A program made the translations under genes and the position numbers. DNA of 53,193 bases. Origin: Paracoccaceae bacterium. GTDB taxonomy: Bacteria; Pseudomonadota; Alphaproteobacteria; Rhodobacterales; Rhodobacteraceae. Positions 26,060-35,205 of the stretch are shown piece after piece (the first letter of the stretch is position 1; each line of letters starts with the position of its first letter). Below the pieces are notes generated by a model. The model was not told the DNA's origin, did no database searches, and was given only the letters and a program-made list of their open reading frames with translations. The stretch is taken from the NCBI GenBank assembly GCA_020629115.1, contig JAHDDY010000003.1, forward strand, positions 47,459-100,651, read 5' to 3'.

Positions 26060-27448
26060 ATGAGATACATCAGCACCAGGGGCACCGCCCCCGTCGTCGG
26101 CTTCGAGGAGGCGCTGCTCGCGGGGCTGGCCCGGGACGGGGGCCTCTACGTCCCCGAGGAATGGCCCGTCCTGTCGCCCGAGACCATCGCCTCGCTGCGC
26201 GGCGCGCCCTACGAGACCGTCGCGCTCGACGTGCTGCGCCCCTTCGTCGGCGGCATGGACATGGACGCGCTCAAGGCGATGATCGACCGCGCCTATGCCG
26301 GCTTCGGCCATCGCGCGGTGGCCCCGCTGGTCCAGATGGACGCGCGCAACTGGGTGCTGGAACTGTTCCACGGCCCGACGCTTGCCTTCAAGGACCTGGC
26401 CATGCAGCTCATCGGGCTGCTGTTCGACCACGTGCTGGAGGCGCGGGACGCGCGCGTCACCATCGTCGGCGCGACCTCGGGCGATACCGGCTCGGCGGCC
26501 ATCGAGGCGTTTCGCGGCAAGGCGCGGGCGGACGTGTTCATCCTCTACCCACACGGGCGCATCTCCGAGGTGCAGCGGCGGCAGATGACCACGCCGACCG
26601 AAGCCAACGTCCACGCCATCGCCGTGGAGGGCGATTTCGACGATTGCCAGGCCCTCGTGAAGGCGATGTTCAACGATTTCGCGTTCCGCGATTCCATGCG
26701 CCTCGGCGCGATCAACTCGATCAACTGGACGCGGGTCCTGGCGCAGATCGTCTACTATGCCACCTCCTCCCTCGCCCTGTCGGGGGGCGAGCGTCGGGTG
26801 GCCTATTCCGTCCCGACCGGCAATTTCGGCGATATCTTCGCGGGCTACGTCGCGCGGAAGATGGGCTTTCCCGTCGGCACGCTGGTCATCGCGACGAACG
26901 AGAACGATATCTTGCACCGCACGCTGGAGACGGGCCGCTATGCCGTCGAGGGCACGGTGCAGACCCTGACGCCCAGCATGGATATCCAGGTCTCCTCCAA
27001 TTTCGAGCGCCTGCTCTTCGATCTTGCCGACCGGGAGGGCGCGGCGGTGGTGCAGATGATGGACGAGCTGGGCACCACCCGCGCCATGACCCTGCCCCAG
27101 GGTCAGCACGAGGCCCTGCGCGCGGGGTTCGCCTCCGCCCGGGTGGACCGGGACGAAACGGTCGAGACCATCCGCGCGACGCGCCGCGAGACCGGCATGA
27201 CCCTCGATCCGCACAGCGCCGTCGGCCTCGCCGCCGCGCGCCGCTTCGCGCGGCCCGACGAGCCGATGGTCACCCTCGCCACCGCGCACCCGGCCAAGTT
27301 CCCCGATGCCGTCCGCGCGGCGCTGGATACGGAGACGCCCCTCCCCGAGCGCATGGCCGACCTCTACGACCGCCCCGAGCGCGTCGCCGTCCTGCCGAAC
27401 GACCTGACCGCCATCGAGGACTTCATCCGCGAGAGGGTTTCCCCATGA
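26060..27448 (+). CDS. thrC: Threonine synthase
   Basis: This 462-residue PLP-dependent enzyme converts O-phosphohomoserine to threonine. It has the PLP-lysine motif GPTLAFKDLAMQ, the ATSGDTG glycine-rich phosphate loop, and the N-terminal YISTRG start typical of fungal/proteobacterial type II threonine synthases. Its length fits that class. It lies 39 bases after surf1, in the gene order usual for this bacterial group. Confidence 0.93.
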   Translation: MRYISTRGTAPVVGFEEALLAGLARDGGLYVPEEWPVLSPETIASLRGAPYETVALDVLRPFVGGMDMDALKAMIDRAYAGFGHRAVAPLVQMDARNWVLELFHGPTLAFKDLAMQLIGLLFDHVLEARDARVTIVGATSGDTGSAAIEAFRGKARADVFILYPHGRISEVQRRQMTTPTEANVHAIAVEGDFDDCQALVKAMFNDFAFRDSMRLGAINSINWTRVLAQIVYYATSSLALSGGERRVAYSVPTGNFGDIFAGYVARKMGFPVGTLVIATNENDILHRTLETGRYAVEGTVQTLTPSMDIQVSSNFERLLFDLADREGAAVVQMMDELGTTRAMTLPQGQHEALRAGFASARVDRDETVETIRATRRETGMTLDPHSAVGLAAARRFARPDEPMVTLATAHPAKFPDAVRAALDTETPLPERMADLYDRPERVAVLPNDLTAIEDFIRERVSP

Positions 27449-27474
27449 GAAGATCGCGGCAGGGCGCGGTATCG

Positions 27475-27555
27475 CCGTCATTGCCCGGCTCGACCGGGCG
27501 GTCCAGAGCCAGGGGAACTGCTCTCGCGTCCCTGGATTACCCGGTCGGAGCGCGA
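27475..27555. repeat. Imperfect palindromic repeat element (REP/dispersed-repeat type)
   Basis: The left arm around GCCCGGCTCGACCGGG (27483-27498) and GTCCAG (27501-27506) is mirrored by CTGGAT (27532-27537) and CCCGGTCGGAGCGCG (27540-27554). The arms pair over about 20 positions with a few mismatches. An inner pair CCAGGG/CCCTGG strengthens the fold. The form resembles extragenic palindromes found many times in alphaproteobacterial genomes. It fills the thrC-M16 gap. Only one copy is in the window, so membership in a dispersed family is inferred. Confidence 0.55.
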
Positions 27556-27596
27556 CGCGCAGCGGCGGGTAACGACATCATGGAAGTGCATCACCC

Positions 27597-28877
27597 ATGA
27601 CCGACATCGCCATCGAGGACGGGCGCATCCGCACGACGACGCTGCCCAACGGGTTCCGCATCGTCACCGAGCACATGCCCTTCGTGAAGTCGGCGGCGCT
27701 GGGCATCTGGGTCGGGGCCGGGTCGCGCAACGAGACGCTGGCCGAGGCGGGCCTGTCGCACATGCTCGAACACATGGCCTTCAAGGGCACGACGCGGCGC
27801 ACGGCGCGGGGCATCGTCGAGGAGATCGAGGATGTGGGCGGCGACCTCAACGCCTATACCGATTACGAGACGACGGCGTACCAGGCACGGGTCCTGGCCG
27901 AGCACGTGCCCCTCGCCCTGGACATCCTCGCCGACATCCTGCGCGATTCGACCTTCCAGCCGGAGGAGATCGAGCGCGAGCGGCACGTGATCCTCCAGGA
28001 GATCGGCGAGCGGGGCGACATGCCGTCCATGGTCGCCATGGAGACGCTGCAGGAGATCGCCTATCCCGACCAGCCGCTGGGCCGCCCGATCATCGGCTCG
28101 CCCGAGAGCGTCCTGTCCTTCGACCGCGACGGCATCGCGGGGTACATGGGCCGCCAGTACGTGCCCTCCCGGATGATCCTCTCCGCCGCCGGCTACGTCG
28201 ATCACGACGCGGTCGTGCGGGATGCGGAGCGCCTGTTCGGCGACATGCCCGGGCAGGAGGCCCCCCCGATGGAGCCGGGCCGCTACGCCATGGGACGGCG
28301 GCAGATGGTGAAGCCCAGCGAGCAGGCGCATCTCGTCTTCGGCTTCGACGCGCCCGACAGCCGGGATATCGAGGCCCAGTTCCGGGCGCAGACGGCGGCC
28401 GCCGTGCTGGGCGGCGGCATGTCCTCGCGCCTGTTCCAGGAGGCGCGGGAGGAGCGGGGGCTGTGCTACTCGATCTTCAGCTATGCCGAATCCTTCGCCG
28501 ATGCGGGGTTGCTGAGCGTCTACGCCGCGACCGGCGCCGGGGACTCGCGCGCGCTGGCGGCCCTGATCCTCGACGTGATGGCCCGCGCCGCCGACGAGGT
28601 GACCGATGCGGAGGCCGCGCGGGCGCGGGCGCAGTCGAAGGCGGGGATGCTCATGGCGCTCGAATCGCCCATGCGCCGGGCCGAGACGTTGGCGCGGCAG
28701 GTCGCCCTGCGCAACCGCCCCTTCGCCATGGGCGAGATCGAGACGATCATCGACGGGGTGGATGCGGCGGCGGTGCGGGAGTCGCTGCGCGCGATCCTCG
28801 ACGGCCCGCCGCCGAGCGCCGTCTATCTCGGGCCGGAGGGTGGCGGCTTGCCGGACGATCTGGCCGACGCGGCCTGA
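27597..28877 (+). CDS. M16-family zinc peptidase (processing-peptidase-like)
   Basis: This 426-residue protein has the inverted zinc motif HxxEH as HMLEHM near residue 56 with the distal Glu in the following helix (about residue 128, EERHVILQEI region). It ends with the RxxY-type substrate loop ERGLCYSIFS. Its length and organisation match the alphaproteobacterial relatives of mitochondrial processing peptidase, and such genes follow thrC in this group. It is probably a cytoplasmic or periplasmic oligopeptidase. The symbol is withheld because several names are in use. Confidence 0.87.
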   Translation: MTDIAIEDGRIRTTTLPNGFRIVTEHMPFVKSAALGIWVGAGSRNETLAEAGLSHMLEHMAFKGTTRRTARGIVEEIEDVGGDLNAYTDYETTAYQARVLAEHVPLALDILADILRDSTFQPEEIERERHVILQEIGERGDMPSMVAMETLQEIAYPDQPLGRPIIGSPESVLSFDRDGIAGYMGRQYVPSRMILSAAGYVDHDAVVRDAERLFGDMPGQEAPPMEPGRYAMGRRQMVKPSEQAHLVFGFDAPDSRDIEAQFRAQTAAAVLGGGMSSRLFQEAREERGLCYSIFSYAESFADAGLLSVYAATGAGDSRALAALILDVMARAADEVTDAEAARARAQSKAGMLMALESPMRRAETLARQVALRNRPFAMGEIETIIDGVDAAAVRESLRAILDGPPPSAVYLGPEGGGLPDDLADAA

Positions 28878-28890
28878 CGGATCGGGCGGC

Positions 28891-29526
28891 GTGTCGTTCT
28901 TCCGGTGGGTGCTGGGCGGAGGACAGCGGCGCGGGGCGTCGTCCCTCGTGCTGCACGGGGAACGGCTCGACCTGCGCCTGCCGAGGGCGGACGATTTCGG
29001 CGAATGGATGCGCCTGCGCCGGGACAGCCGGAATTTCCTGCAACCCTGGGAGCCGCGCTGGCCGCGCGACCACCTCTCGCCGCGCTCCTTCCGCCGCCGG
29101 GTGCGCTGGGCGCGGGCAGAGGCCGATGCCGGCCGCTCCCTCTCGCTGCTGATATTCGCGCATGGTCCGCATCGCATGGTCGGCGGCATCACGCTCAGCA
29201 ACATCCGGCGCGGCCCCTCGCGCAGCGGCACGCTGGGGTACTGGGTGGGCAGGGAACATGCGCGCAAGGGCTACATGCGCGGCGCCATCGGCATCGTGAT
29301 GGACCACGCCTTCGGCGAGATGGCCTTGACCCGGCTCGAAGCCGCCTGCCTAGAGGAGAACGTCGCCTCCCGCAGCCTGCTCCTCGCCTGCGGCTTTGGC
29401 TTCGAGGGCATCGCGCGGTCCTATCTGGAGGTCGACGGCGCGGTCCGCGACCACATGCTGTTCGCGCGGGTGAAGGGCGAGGACCGCGCCGCCCCCGAAC
29501 CTTCCGGCCAAGCGCCGGTCGCGTAG
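28891..29526 (+). CDS. GNAT acetyltransferase of the RimJ/RimL type
   Basis: This 211-residue protein has an N-terminal segment LHGERLDLRLPRADDFGEWMRLRR, then GTLGYWVGREHARKGYMRGAIGIVMDHAF, which contains the acetyl-CoA-binding loop, and EAACLEENVASRSLLLACGFGFEG, the C-terminal motif of RimJ/RimL N-alpha-acetyltransferases. The start is a GTG at 28891, 13 bases after the M16 gene stop, with only a weak ribosome-binding sequence. The substrate may be a ribosomal protein N-terminus or another amine. Confidence 0.82.
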   Translation: MSFFRWVLGGGQRRGASSLVLHGERLDLRLPRADDFGEWMRLRRDSRNFLQPWEPRWPRDHLSPRSFRRRVRWARAEADAGRSLSLLIFAHGPHRMVGGITLSNIRRGPSRSGTLGYWVGREHARKGYMRGAIGIVMDHAFGEMALTRLEAACLEENVASRSLLLACGFGFEGIARSYLEVDGAVRDHMLFARVKGEDRAAPEPSGQAPVA

Positions 29527-29713
29527 CGGACGGCCGGAACCGAAAGACCGTACCATGTATACCATCGTCACCGGGCAGCGATTACTTGGTGCGTGGGTCG
29601 TTCGAATGCCTTGTGCCGAGTAAAGCGTACCGCGAACGGGGTTGCCGCTCTTTACCCGGAACGGTTTCATGCTACGGTAACCATGTATCCACGCCGTACC
29701 CGGAGACGAGACC
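29527..29713. promoter_or_regulatory. Relatively AT-rich intergenic leader with an inverted repeat
   Basis: This 187-base stretch is less GC-rich than its surroundings. It contains GTAAAG (29620-29625) mirrored by CTTTAC (29650-29655). A weak promoter-like pair, TTTACC near 29651 and TACGGT about 16 bases later, lies ahead of the small gene at 29714. A motif close to CCATGTATCC occurs at about 29553 and again at about 29681. The function is unknown. Confidence 0.35.
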
Positions 29714-29992
29714 ATGCAGTTGCCCGCCCTCCTGCCGACCGATGTCTCCGCCACGACCACCCTGGCGGGCAAGGACACGATGGTCGCGTTCGGCGGCATC
29801 GCCGAGACGGATGCCTCCGCGCCCGGCACGCTCGACGTCTCGCGGATGAACCCGATCGCCGCGCCCTCCATCGGCGGCAAGATCGCGCCGCCGCAATCCG
29901 GCGCGCCAGCGATGGAGGCCGGGGACGATGCCATGTCGGCCATCGCCGCCCTGCTCGCGAAGTTCGAGAAGGCGCGGGAGTTCATGCGCTGA
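29714..29992 (+). CDS. Small hypothetical protein, 92 residues
   Basis: I do not recognise this protein. It is Ala/Pro/Ser-rich in its first 70 residues (SIGGKIAPPQSG in the middle) and ends in a probable amphipathic helix (about residues 73-92, AMSAIAALLAKFEKAREFMR). It has no signal peptide or membrane helix and no cysteines. The ATG follows GGAGACGAG. Codon use is like its neighbours, which supports translation. It stands alone between the GNAT and rhomboid genes, each separated by about 190-220 bases. Confidence 0.5.
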   Translation: MQLPALLPTDVSATTTLAGKDTMVAFGGIAETDASAPGTLDVSRMNPIAAPSIGGKIAPPQSGAPAMEAGDDAMSAIAALLAKFEKAREFMR

Positions 29993-30213
29993 GAGGAACG
30001 GCCCTCGGGCGTTCGACCCCCTGACCGCCTCGAGCACGGCATCCGTCGCGCCCCTCGCCGATGTCTCCGGGCCGATGCCGTCGGCGGGGATGGCGACGCT
30101 CTTCGGCGTTCTCGTGGATATCTCCCCGTCCCGGCACCGTGGCGGCTCGGCGCTTTCCATGGTGGGGCCGGCGCCCTATCCTCTACCCCGCAACAGCGCG
30201 CCGGTGGCCAGAA

Positions 30214-30930
30214 ATGTTTCCCTTCCGCGACCACAATCCCTCCGACACCACGCCCTACGTCGCCTACGCCCTCATGGCGATCAACGTGCTGGTCTTCCTC
30301 TGCTACGGCTTCCTGCCGGAGCGGGAGGTGTACGCGGTGTTCGACACCTGGGCGCTGGTCCCGGCGGAGGCGATGGCGGGGCAGGATCTGCACACGCTCG
30401 TCACCTGCATGTTCATGCATGGGGGGTGGATGCACCTGGCGGGGAACATGCTGTTCCTGTGGGTGTTCGGCGACAACCTTGAGGATTATCTCGGCCATGC
30501 CGGGATGCTGGTCTTCTATCTCCTGTGCGGGTTCGGAGCCTCGGCGGCGCAGATCGCGGTGGACCCCTATTCCACGATCCCCAATGTCGGCGCGTCGGGG
30601 GCCATCGCGGGGCTGATGGGCGGCTATCTGCTGCTCTTCCCCAAGGCGCGGATCGACGTGTTGTTCGTCATCGTCATCATCGTGAAGGTGATCCCGCTCT
30701 CGGCCTGGATCGTGCTGGGCGCGTGGATCGGGTTGCAGGTGGTGATGGGCGTCGCGGACTGGGGCGTGGGCGGCGGCGGGGTCGCCTATTTCGCGCATAT
30801 CGGCGGGTTCGTCGCGGGGCTGGCCGGCATCGGCCTCGTCTGGATGGTGCGGGGCAGGCCGCGCTACTGGCCGGAGATGCCGCACGAGGCGGTCGCCGCG
30901 CGCAATCCGTGGGCGGTGATGCGACGCTGA
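30214..30930 (+). CDS. Rhomboid-family intramembrane serine protease
   Basis: This 238-residue protein has six membrane helices. The catalytic Ser is in GASGAIAG (helix 4) and the catalytic His in FAHIGGF (helix 6); the HGGWMHLAGNMLFLWVFGDN segment with its conserved Asn precedes them. All rhomboid hallmarks are present, so the enzyme should be active. The ATG at 30214 gives the family-like start MFPFRDHNP. The 221 bases before it carry no gene that I can support. Substrates in alphaproteobacteria are largely unknown. Confidence 0.87.
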   Translation: MFPFRDHNPSDTTPYVAYALMAINVLVFLCYGFLPEREVYAVFDTWALVPAEAMAGQDLHTLVTCMFMHGGWMHLAGNMLFLWVFGDNLEDYLGHAGMLVFYLLCGFGASAAQIAVDPYSTIPNVGASGAIAGLMGGYLLLFPKARIDVLFVIVIIVKVIPLSAWIVLGAWIGLQVVMGVADWGVGGGGVAYFAHIGGFVAGLAGIGLVWMVRGRPRYWPEMPHEAVAARNPWAVMRR

Positions 30931-31002
30931 CCGCTGGACCGCGCATCGCGGCGCACCATCTTGTGCGGGAACGCCGTCCACAGGATTTCCGGAGATACGC
31001 CC

Positions 31003-31497
31003 ATGAAACGCCTCGCCCTCGCCGCCGGAGCCGCCGCGGCCCTAGCCCTGCCCGCGCTCGCCGACGAGATCGGGGAGGTCTCGACCGTGTTCAAGCTGCT
31101 CGGCGCGAACCACAAGATCGTGGTCGAGGCCTTCGACGACCCGAAGGTGAACGGCGTCGCCTGCTTCCTGTCCCGGGCCAAGACGGGCGGCATCCGCGGC
31201 TCGCTGGGGCTGGCCGAGGATACGTCGGACGCCTCCATCGCCTGCCGCCAGGTCGGCCCGATCAGCTACAACGACGAGCTGGAGGCGGGCGAGGACGTGT
31301 TCCGCCAGCGCACCTCGATCCTGTTCAAGAAGCTCCAGGTCGTGCGCTTCTACGATCCGAAGCGCAATTCGCTGGTCTATCTGAGCTATTCCGACCGGGT
31401 GATCGAAGGCTCGCCGCAGAACTCGATCTCGGCGGTCGCGGTCATGCCCTGGGGGGCCGAGGGCGTCACGCCGGAGCCGCCCGTCTACGACGACTGA
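31003..31497 (+). CDS. creA: CreA-family periplasmic protein
   Basis: This 164-residue protein has a signal peptide (residues 1-20, ending LPALA) and a CreA domain with [35 protein letters not shown] and [15 protein letters not shown]. CreA proteins are conserved exported proteins of unknown function, named from the E. coli creABCD locus; no cre regulators are nearby. The ATG at 31003 was chosen for the signal peptide and a preceding GGAGA. Two cysteines could form a disulfide. Confidence 0.82.
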   Translation: MKRLALAAGAAAALALPALADEIGEVSTVFKLLGANHKIVVEAFDDPKVNGVACFLSRAKTGGIRGSLGLAEDTSDASIACRQVGPISYNDELEAGEDVFRQRTSILFKKLQVVRFYDPKRNSLVYLSYSDRVIEGSPQNSISAVAVMPWGAEGVTPEPPVYDD

Positions 31498-31561
31498 GGC
31501 GGGCACCCTTGAAGAACGGCCCCGTCCCGGCATAGCGTCCTCCAGCCGAGGGACGACCGCC

Positions 31562-32836
31562 ATGACCCGCGCCACCCCCCTGTCCCTGTGGGACGCCTCC
31601 GCCGTCGAGGCCGATTACGCCAACCCCATGGACGGCGACGTCGAGACCGATGTCGCCATCGTCGGGGGCGGGTTCACCGGATTGTCGACCGCGCTGCATT
31701 GCGCGCGCAAGGGCCTCGGCGCGCAGGTCGTCGAGGCCGAGCGTATCGGCCATGGCGGATCGGGGCGCAACGTGGGGCTGGTCAACGCCGCCCTGTGGCT
31801 GGCCCCCCGCGCCGTGCGCGAGGCGCTGGGCGATGTCTACGGCCCGCGCTTCGTCGGGGTCTTCGGCAAGGGGCCGGAAACGGTCTTCGACCTGATCGAG
31901 CGGCACCAGATCCGATGCGAGGCGACCCGGACGGGCACCATCCACGCCGCCCACGGCCCCTCCGGCGTCGCCGACCTGGAGGACCGGGCGGCGGAATGGC
32001 GGCGTCTGGGCGAGCCGGTCGACCTGCTGGACCGCGACGACGTGGCCGCGCGGATCGGCACGCGCGCCTTCCATGCCGGCCTGCTCGACCACCGCGCGGG
32101 GACGATCAACCCGATGGGCTATTGCCGGGGGCTGGCCCGCGCCGCGCGGGGCGCTGGGGCGGAGATCGCGACCGGCGTGCGGGCGACGGCGCTGCGCCGC
32201 GAGGGGGGCGGCTGGCGGGTCGAGACGAAGCGCGGCAGCGTCCGCGCGCGCTTCGTCGTGCTGGGTACCAATGCCTATACCGACGCGCTCTGGCCCGGCC
32301 TGCGCGAGGTGTTCACGCCCATCCACTACTTCCAGGTCGCGACCCGGCCCCTCGGCCCGGAGGCGGCGCATATCCTGCCCGGGCGGCAGGGGGTGTGGGA
32401 TACGGGGCGCATCATGTTCAACGTCCGCCGCGATGCCTCGGACCGGCTGCTGGTCGGGTCGATGGGCACGGTGGTCGGCTCGGCCGCGAAGGGGTTGTCC
32501 CGGCGCTGGGCGGCGCGGCAGGTGGCGCGGCTCTTCCCCGAGCTGGGGCCGGTCGATTTCGAGGAGGCCTGGCACGGGCGCATCGCCATGACGCCCGATC
32601 ACCTGCCCCGGATCTACGAGCTGGACAAGGGCCTCTTCACGGCCATCGGCTATAACGGGCGCGGCATCACGACGGGGACGCTGTTCGGCGCGGTGCTGGC
32701 GGACCTGCTCACCGGCCTCGACCGCGCCGACCTTCCCCTGCCCATCACCCCCGTCTCGAAGGCGAGGGGTGCGGCGCTGAACGCGCGGCTGTATCAGGCG
32801 GCGTTCACGGCGAATCAGGTGTGGCGAAGCCTGTAG
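31562..32836 (+). CDS. FAD-dependent D-amino-acid-oxidase-type oxidoreductase
   Basis: This 424-residue protein is in the DAO/PuuB family. An FAD-binding Rossmann motif VGGGFTGLSTALHCARKG begins near residue 35, SGRNVGLVNAAL follows, and the C-terminal YNGRGITTGTLFG completes the flavin site. Family members oxidise secondary or primary amines such as gamma-glutamylputrescine, sarcosine or glycine. No polyamine or sarcosine genes are adjacent, so the substrate is open. It is convergent with the next gene, 3 bases away. Confidence 0.84.
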   Translation: MTRATPLSLWDASAVEADYANPMDGDVETDVAIVGGGFTGLSTALHCARKGLGAQVVEAERIGHGGSGRNVGLVNAALWLAPRAVREALGDVYGPRFVGVFGKGPETVFDLIERHQIRCEATRTGTIHAAHGPSGVADLEDRAAEWRRLGEPVDLLDRDDVAARIGTRAFHAGLLDHRAGTINPMGYCRGLARAARGAGAEIATGVRATALRREGGGWRVETKRGSVRARFVVLGTNAYTDALWPGLREVFTPIHYFQVATRPLGPEAAHILPGRQGVWDTGRIMFNVRRDASDRLLVGSMGTVVGSAAKGLSRRWAARQVARLFPELGPVDFEEAWHGRIAMTPDHLPRIYELDKGLFTAIGYNGRGITTGTLFGAVLADLLTGLDRADLPLPITPVSKARGAALNARLYQAAFTANQVWRSL

Positions 32837-32839
32837 CCC

Positions 32840-34153
32840 TCAGCCGGGCGGCGGCCCGTCCCGCAATTCGGCCAGCCCCGCGCCGATCAGCACGAGCGCG
32901 GGCCAGACGATGTAGAACTGCGTCTCCAGGTTCCCCCCGAAGGAGACGAGCAGCAGCGCGAGCATCACCCCGAGCGGCAGATGCCCGCGCGGGCTGGCCA
33001 GGACGCGCAGGATCAGGGCCAGCAGGATGCACGCGACGGGCACCGCGAACAGCACCGCCCCCGCCATGCCGCGCACGAACAAGAGCCCGTACCACGTATG
33101 ATGCGTGCCGATCAGCATGTGCTCCGTCACGTGCGACCCCGGCTCCACGCTGCCGTGGCCGAACCAGTACGCCTCCGACGCCCAGCGTTCCTTCGCGATG
33201 CGCTTGAGGGCGTCGCGCACCCGGGTCGAATTCGCCCGCATCTCCCGGATACGCGTCCAGGCGTCCGACATCGCCCCCAGCACGCTGTCTCCAACCACGA
33301 TCATCGCCGCCGAGGCGGTCGCCAGCGCCAGTCCCGCCCAGGGCTTGAGCACCAGCGGCAGGGCGCGGGGCAGGGCGGTGCAGACGACGAGGCTGATGAG
33401 GCTCATGCGCGACTTGGTCATCAGCACCATGGCCACCCCCGCCAGCACCCCGCAGACGAGCCAGAAGCGGCGCTTCTCCTCCAGCGCGCAGAGCACCATG
33501 ATCACCCCGATCAGCCCCGCGAAGGGCGACCACGGGGCGAAGAACTGCCAGCGCGCCGACCCGTTCGCCGGGTCGATGGTGTAGAGGAAGACGGCGAAGT
33601 ATTCCGGCCCCGGCCCGCCCACCGCCTTCAGCGGCGAGACGAAGACGCGCTCGGGCAGGCCGATCAGGGGCGCGGCCAGGAACAGCGGGATCAGCAGCAG
33701 CGTGTGCAGCCCCACCACGCAATAGGCCCGTACGATCACCTCCATGCGGATGAACAGGCTCGCCCCGATCAGCAGGTAGAGCGGGAACAGCGCCCACCCC
33801 TTGGCCCAGCCGATGCTCGACTTGACGATCCGGCCTGTGACGAAGCCGTTGCCCACCTGCCCGATCCAGAGCACGACGAGCATCCCCGCCATGGCGAGGA
33901 AGGCGAGCCAGACGAGGGCGGGCGGAGCCTTCGCCCTGAGGTCGGGCCGCATGAGGGGGTCGCAGTAGAGCGCGAACACCACGAATCCGGCGAGGCTCCA
34001 TCCCAGCACCGGCCCGGCCACGTAGAGCGCGCCGAGGGCGTAGAGCGGCCACGTGAGCACGATCGCCCGGTAGACCGCCCTTTCGGCGGGGCGCAGATGC
34101 TCGGGGAAGGGACCCAACTCTCTCTCCACGCGGACGGGCTGTCCCCGCTGCAT
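32840..34153 (-). CDS. O-antigen polymerase/ligase-like polytopic membrane protein
   Basis: This 437-residue protein has about ten hydrophobic helices and a large external loop (about residues 290-350) containing RIREMRANSTRVRDALKRI and FGHGSVEPGSH, followed by HHTWYGLLFVRG. This layout fits the Wzy/WaaL-type O-antigen ligase superfamily, in which the loop between late helices carries catalytic Arg/His residues. No other polysaccharide gene is adjacent on this side, though a flippase and a glycosyltransferase lie 8-10 kb away. The ATG at 34153 was chosen from the continuous family-like sequence; ligase and polymerase roles cannot be separated. Confidence 0.68.
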   Translation of the reverse strand: MQRGQPVRVERELGPFPEHLRPAERAVYRAIVLTWPLYALGALYVAGPVLGWSLAGFVVFALYCDPLMRPDLRAKAPPALVWLAFLAMAGMLVVLWIGQVGNGFVTGRIVKSSIGWAKGWALFPLYLLIGASLFIRMEVIVRAYCVVGLHTLLLIPLFLAAPLIGLPERVFVSPLKAVGGPGPEYFAVFLYTIDPANGSARWQFFAPWSPFAGLIGVIMVLCALEEKRRFWLVCGVLAGVAMVLMTKSRMSLISLVVCTALPRALPLVLKPWAGLALATASAAMIVVGDSVLGAMSDAWTRIREMRANSTRVRDALKRIAKERWASEAYWFGHGSVEPGSHVTEHMLIGTHHTWYGLLFVRGMAGAVLFAVPVACILLALILRVLASPRGHLPLGVMLALLLVSFGGNLETQFYIVWPALVLIGAGLAELRDGPPPG

Positions 34154-34221
34154 GGACCGATAATCCGAAGGAATCGTTGCCGCGCGCCCGCTTTGTCCGG
34201 TCGACCCTGCCCCCGGACGCG

Positions 34222-35196
34222 CTATTCCGGCGGGCCGAATCCGTTGCGGCCCGGAAAGTCCGGCGCGAGGGGACGGGCATTCGCCATCCTGAGCCACAGG
34301 CGCAGCATCTTTCGCCGCCGGGCGGGGTCGGCATGGTCCTCGAAGTCCGTCCGCGAATGCAGCACCGCGTAGTTGTTGGCCAGTTGCAGGTCCCCCGGCT
34401 CCAGCATCATGTCGAGCCGCAGCCCCTCCGCCCGGGTCGCCGCGTCGAAGGCGTCGAGGGCGGCGACCTCCACGGGCGTCAGCGGCGCGCCCGCCTGTTC
34501 GTGGCCCAGCTCGATGTACTGGCGCAGGTAGCGGCAGGCGAGCCTGCCCCCGTGCCAGCTGAAGAGCGGCGAGCGCCCCGCCCCGTCGGCGGACAGGTGC
34601 GCGTAGTGGAAGGGGCGGAAATACGCGCCCAGCAACTCGCGATGGTCCGCCAGCAGCACGTTGTACACCGACGCCGCGCTGACGAGACTGCTCAGACCGC
34701 CCCGCTCGGCCCGGCGCAGGCACAGGAGGCCCACCACGTCCGACGGGTCGGTATGGTAGGGCAGGGTCAGGTTCGTCTGGTAGACCCGCGCGTTCCTGTC
34801 CGCCGGATCGGCCACGCTCGCCACCGTGCCGAGCAGGTCGCCGTCCGCATTCTGGGTCACGGGCGTGCCGAGCGCGAGGCCGAGGCCGTAATGGAGCGTC
34901 GCGATATCCGCCTCGCCGTAGCGGTCCACCGGCAGGCCCCGCAGCAGGGCGAAGCCGGGACCGTTCTCCAGCGCATCGGCGAGGCGGGCGAGCAGCGGCG
35001 CGAGGGCGGGGACGGGAAAGTCCCGCGCCGTCATCGCCGGAAAGGCCGCCCCGCGCGCGCGGGCGATCTCCAGCGCCGCGTCGAGCGCGTCGACCTCCTC
35101 CGGCGCGAGGACGTGCATCCAAGACGGATCGTCCGCCAGATCGGCCCCGCGCCAGGCGGCGAGGCCGGTCATCGGTTCGGTCGGGACGACGCCCAT
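34222..35196 (-). CDS. TauD/TfdA-type Fe(II)/2-oxoglutarate dioxygenase
   Basis: This 324-residue enzyme has the iron-binding His-x-Asp in LPYHTDPSD and the distal His in AVLHSRTDFEDH, with an Arg-rich 2-oxoglutarate site near RRRKMLRLWLRM. The C-terminus LAPDFPGRNGF resembles gamma-butyrobetaine-hydroxylase-type members. It hydroxylates a carboxylate, sulfonate or amino acid that cannot be specified. It is the last gene of a six-gene minus-strand unit, 9 bases after the LysE gene. Confidence 0.8.
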   Translation of the reverse strand: MGVVPTEPMTGLAAWRGADLADDPSWMHVLAPEEVDALDAALEIARARGAAFPAMTARDFPVPALAPLLARLADALENGPGFALLRGLPVDRYGEADIATLHYGLGLALGTPVTQNADGDLLGTVASVADPADRNARVYQTNLTLPYHTDPSDVVGLLCLRRAERGGLSSLVSAASVYNVLLADHRELLGAYFRPFHYAHLSADGAGRSPLFSWHGGRLACRYLRQYIELGHEQAGAPLTPVEVAALDAFDAATRAEGLRLDMMLEPGDLQLANNYAVLHSRTDFEDHADPARRRKMLRLWLRMANARPLAPDFPGRNGFGPPE

Positions 35197-35205
35197 CGGC
35201 TCCTC

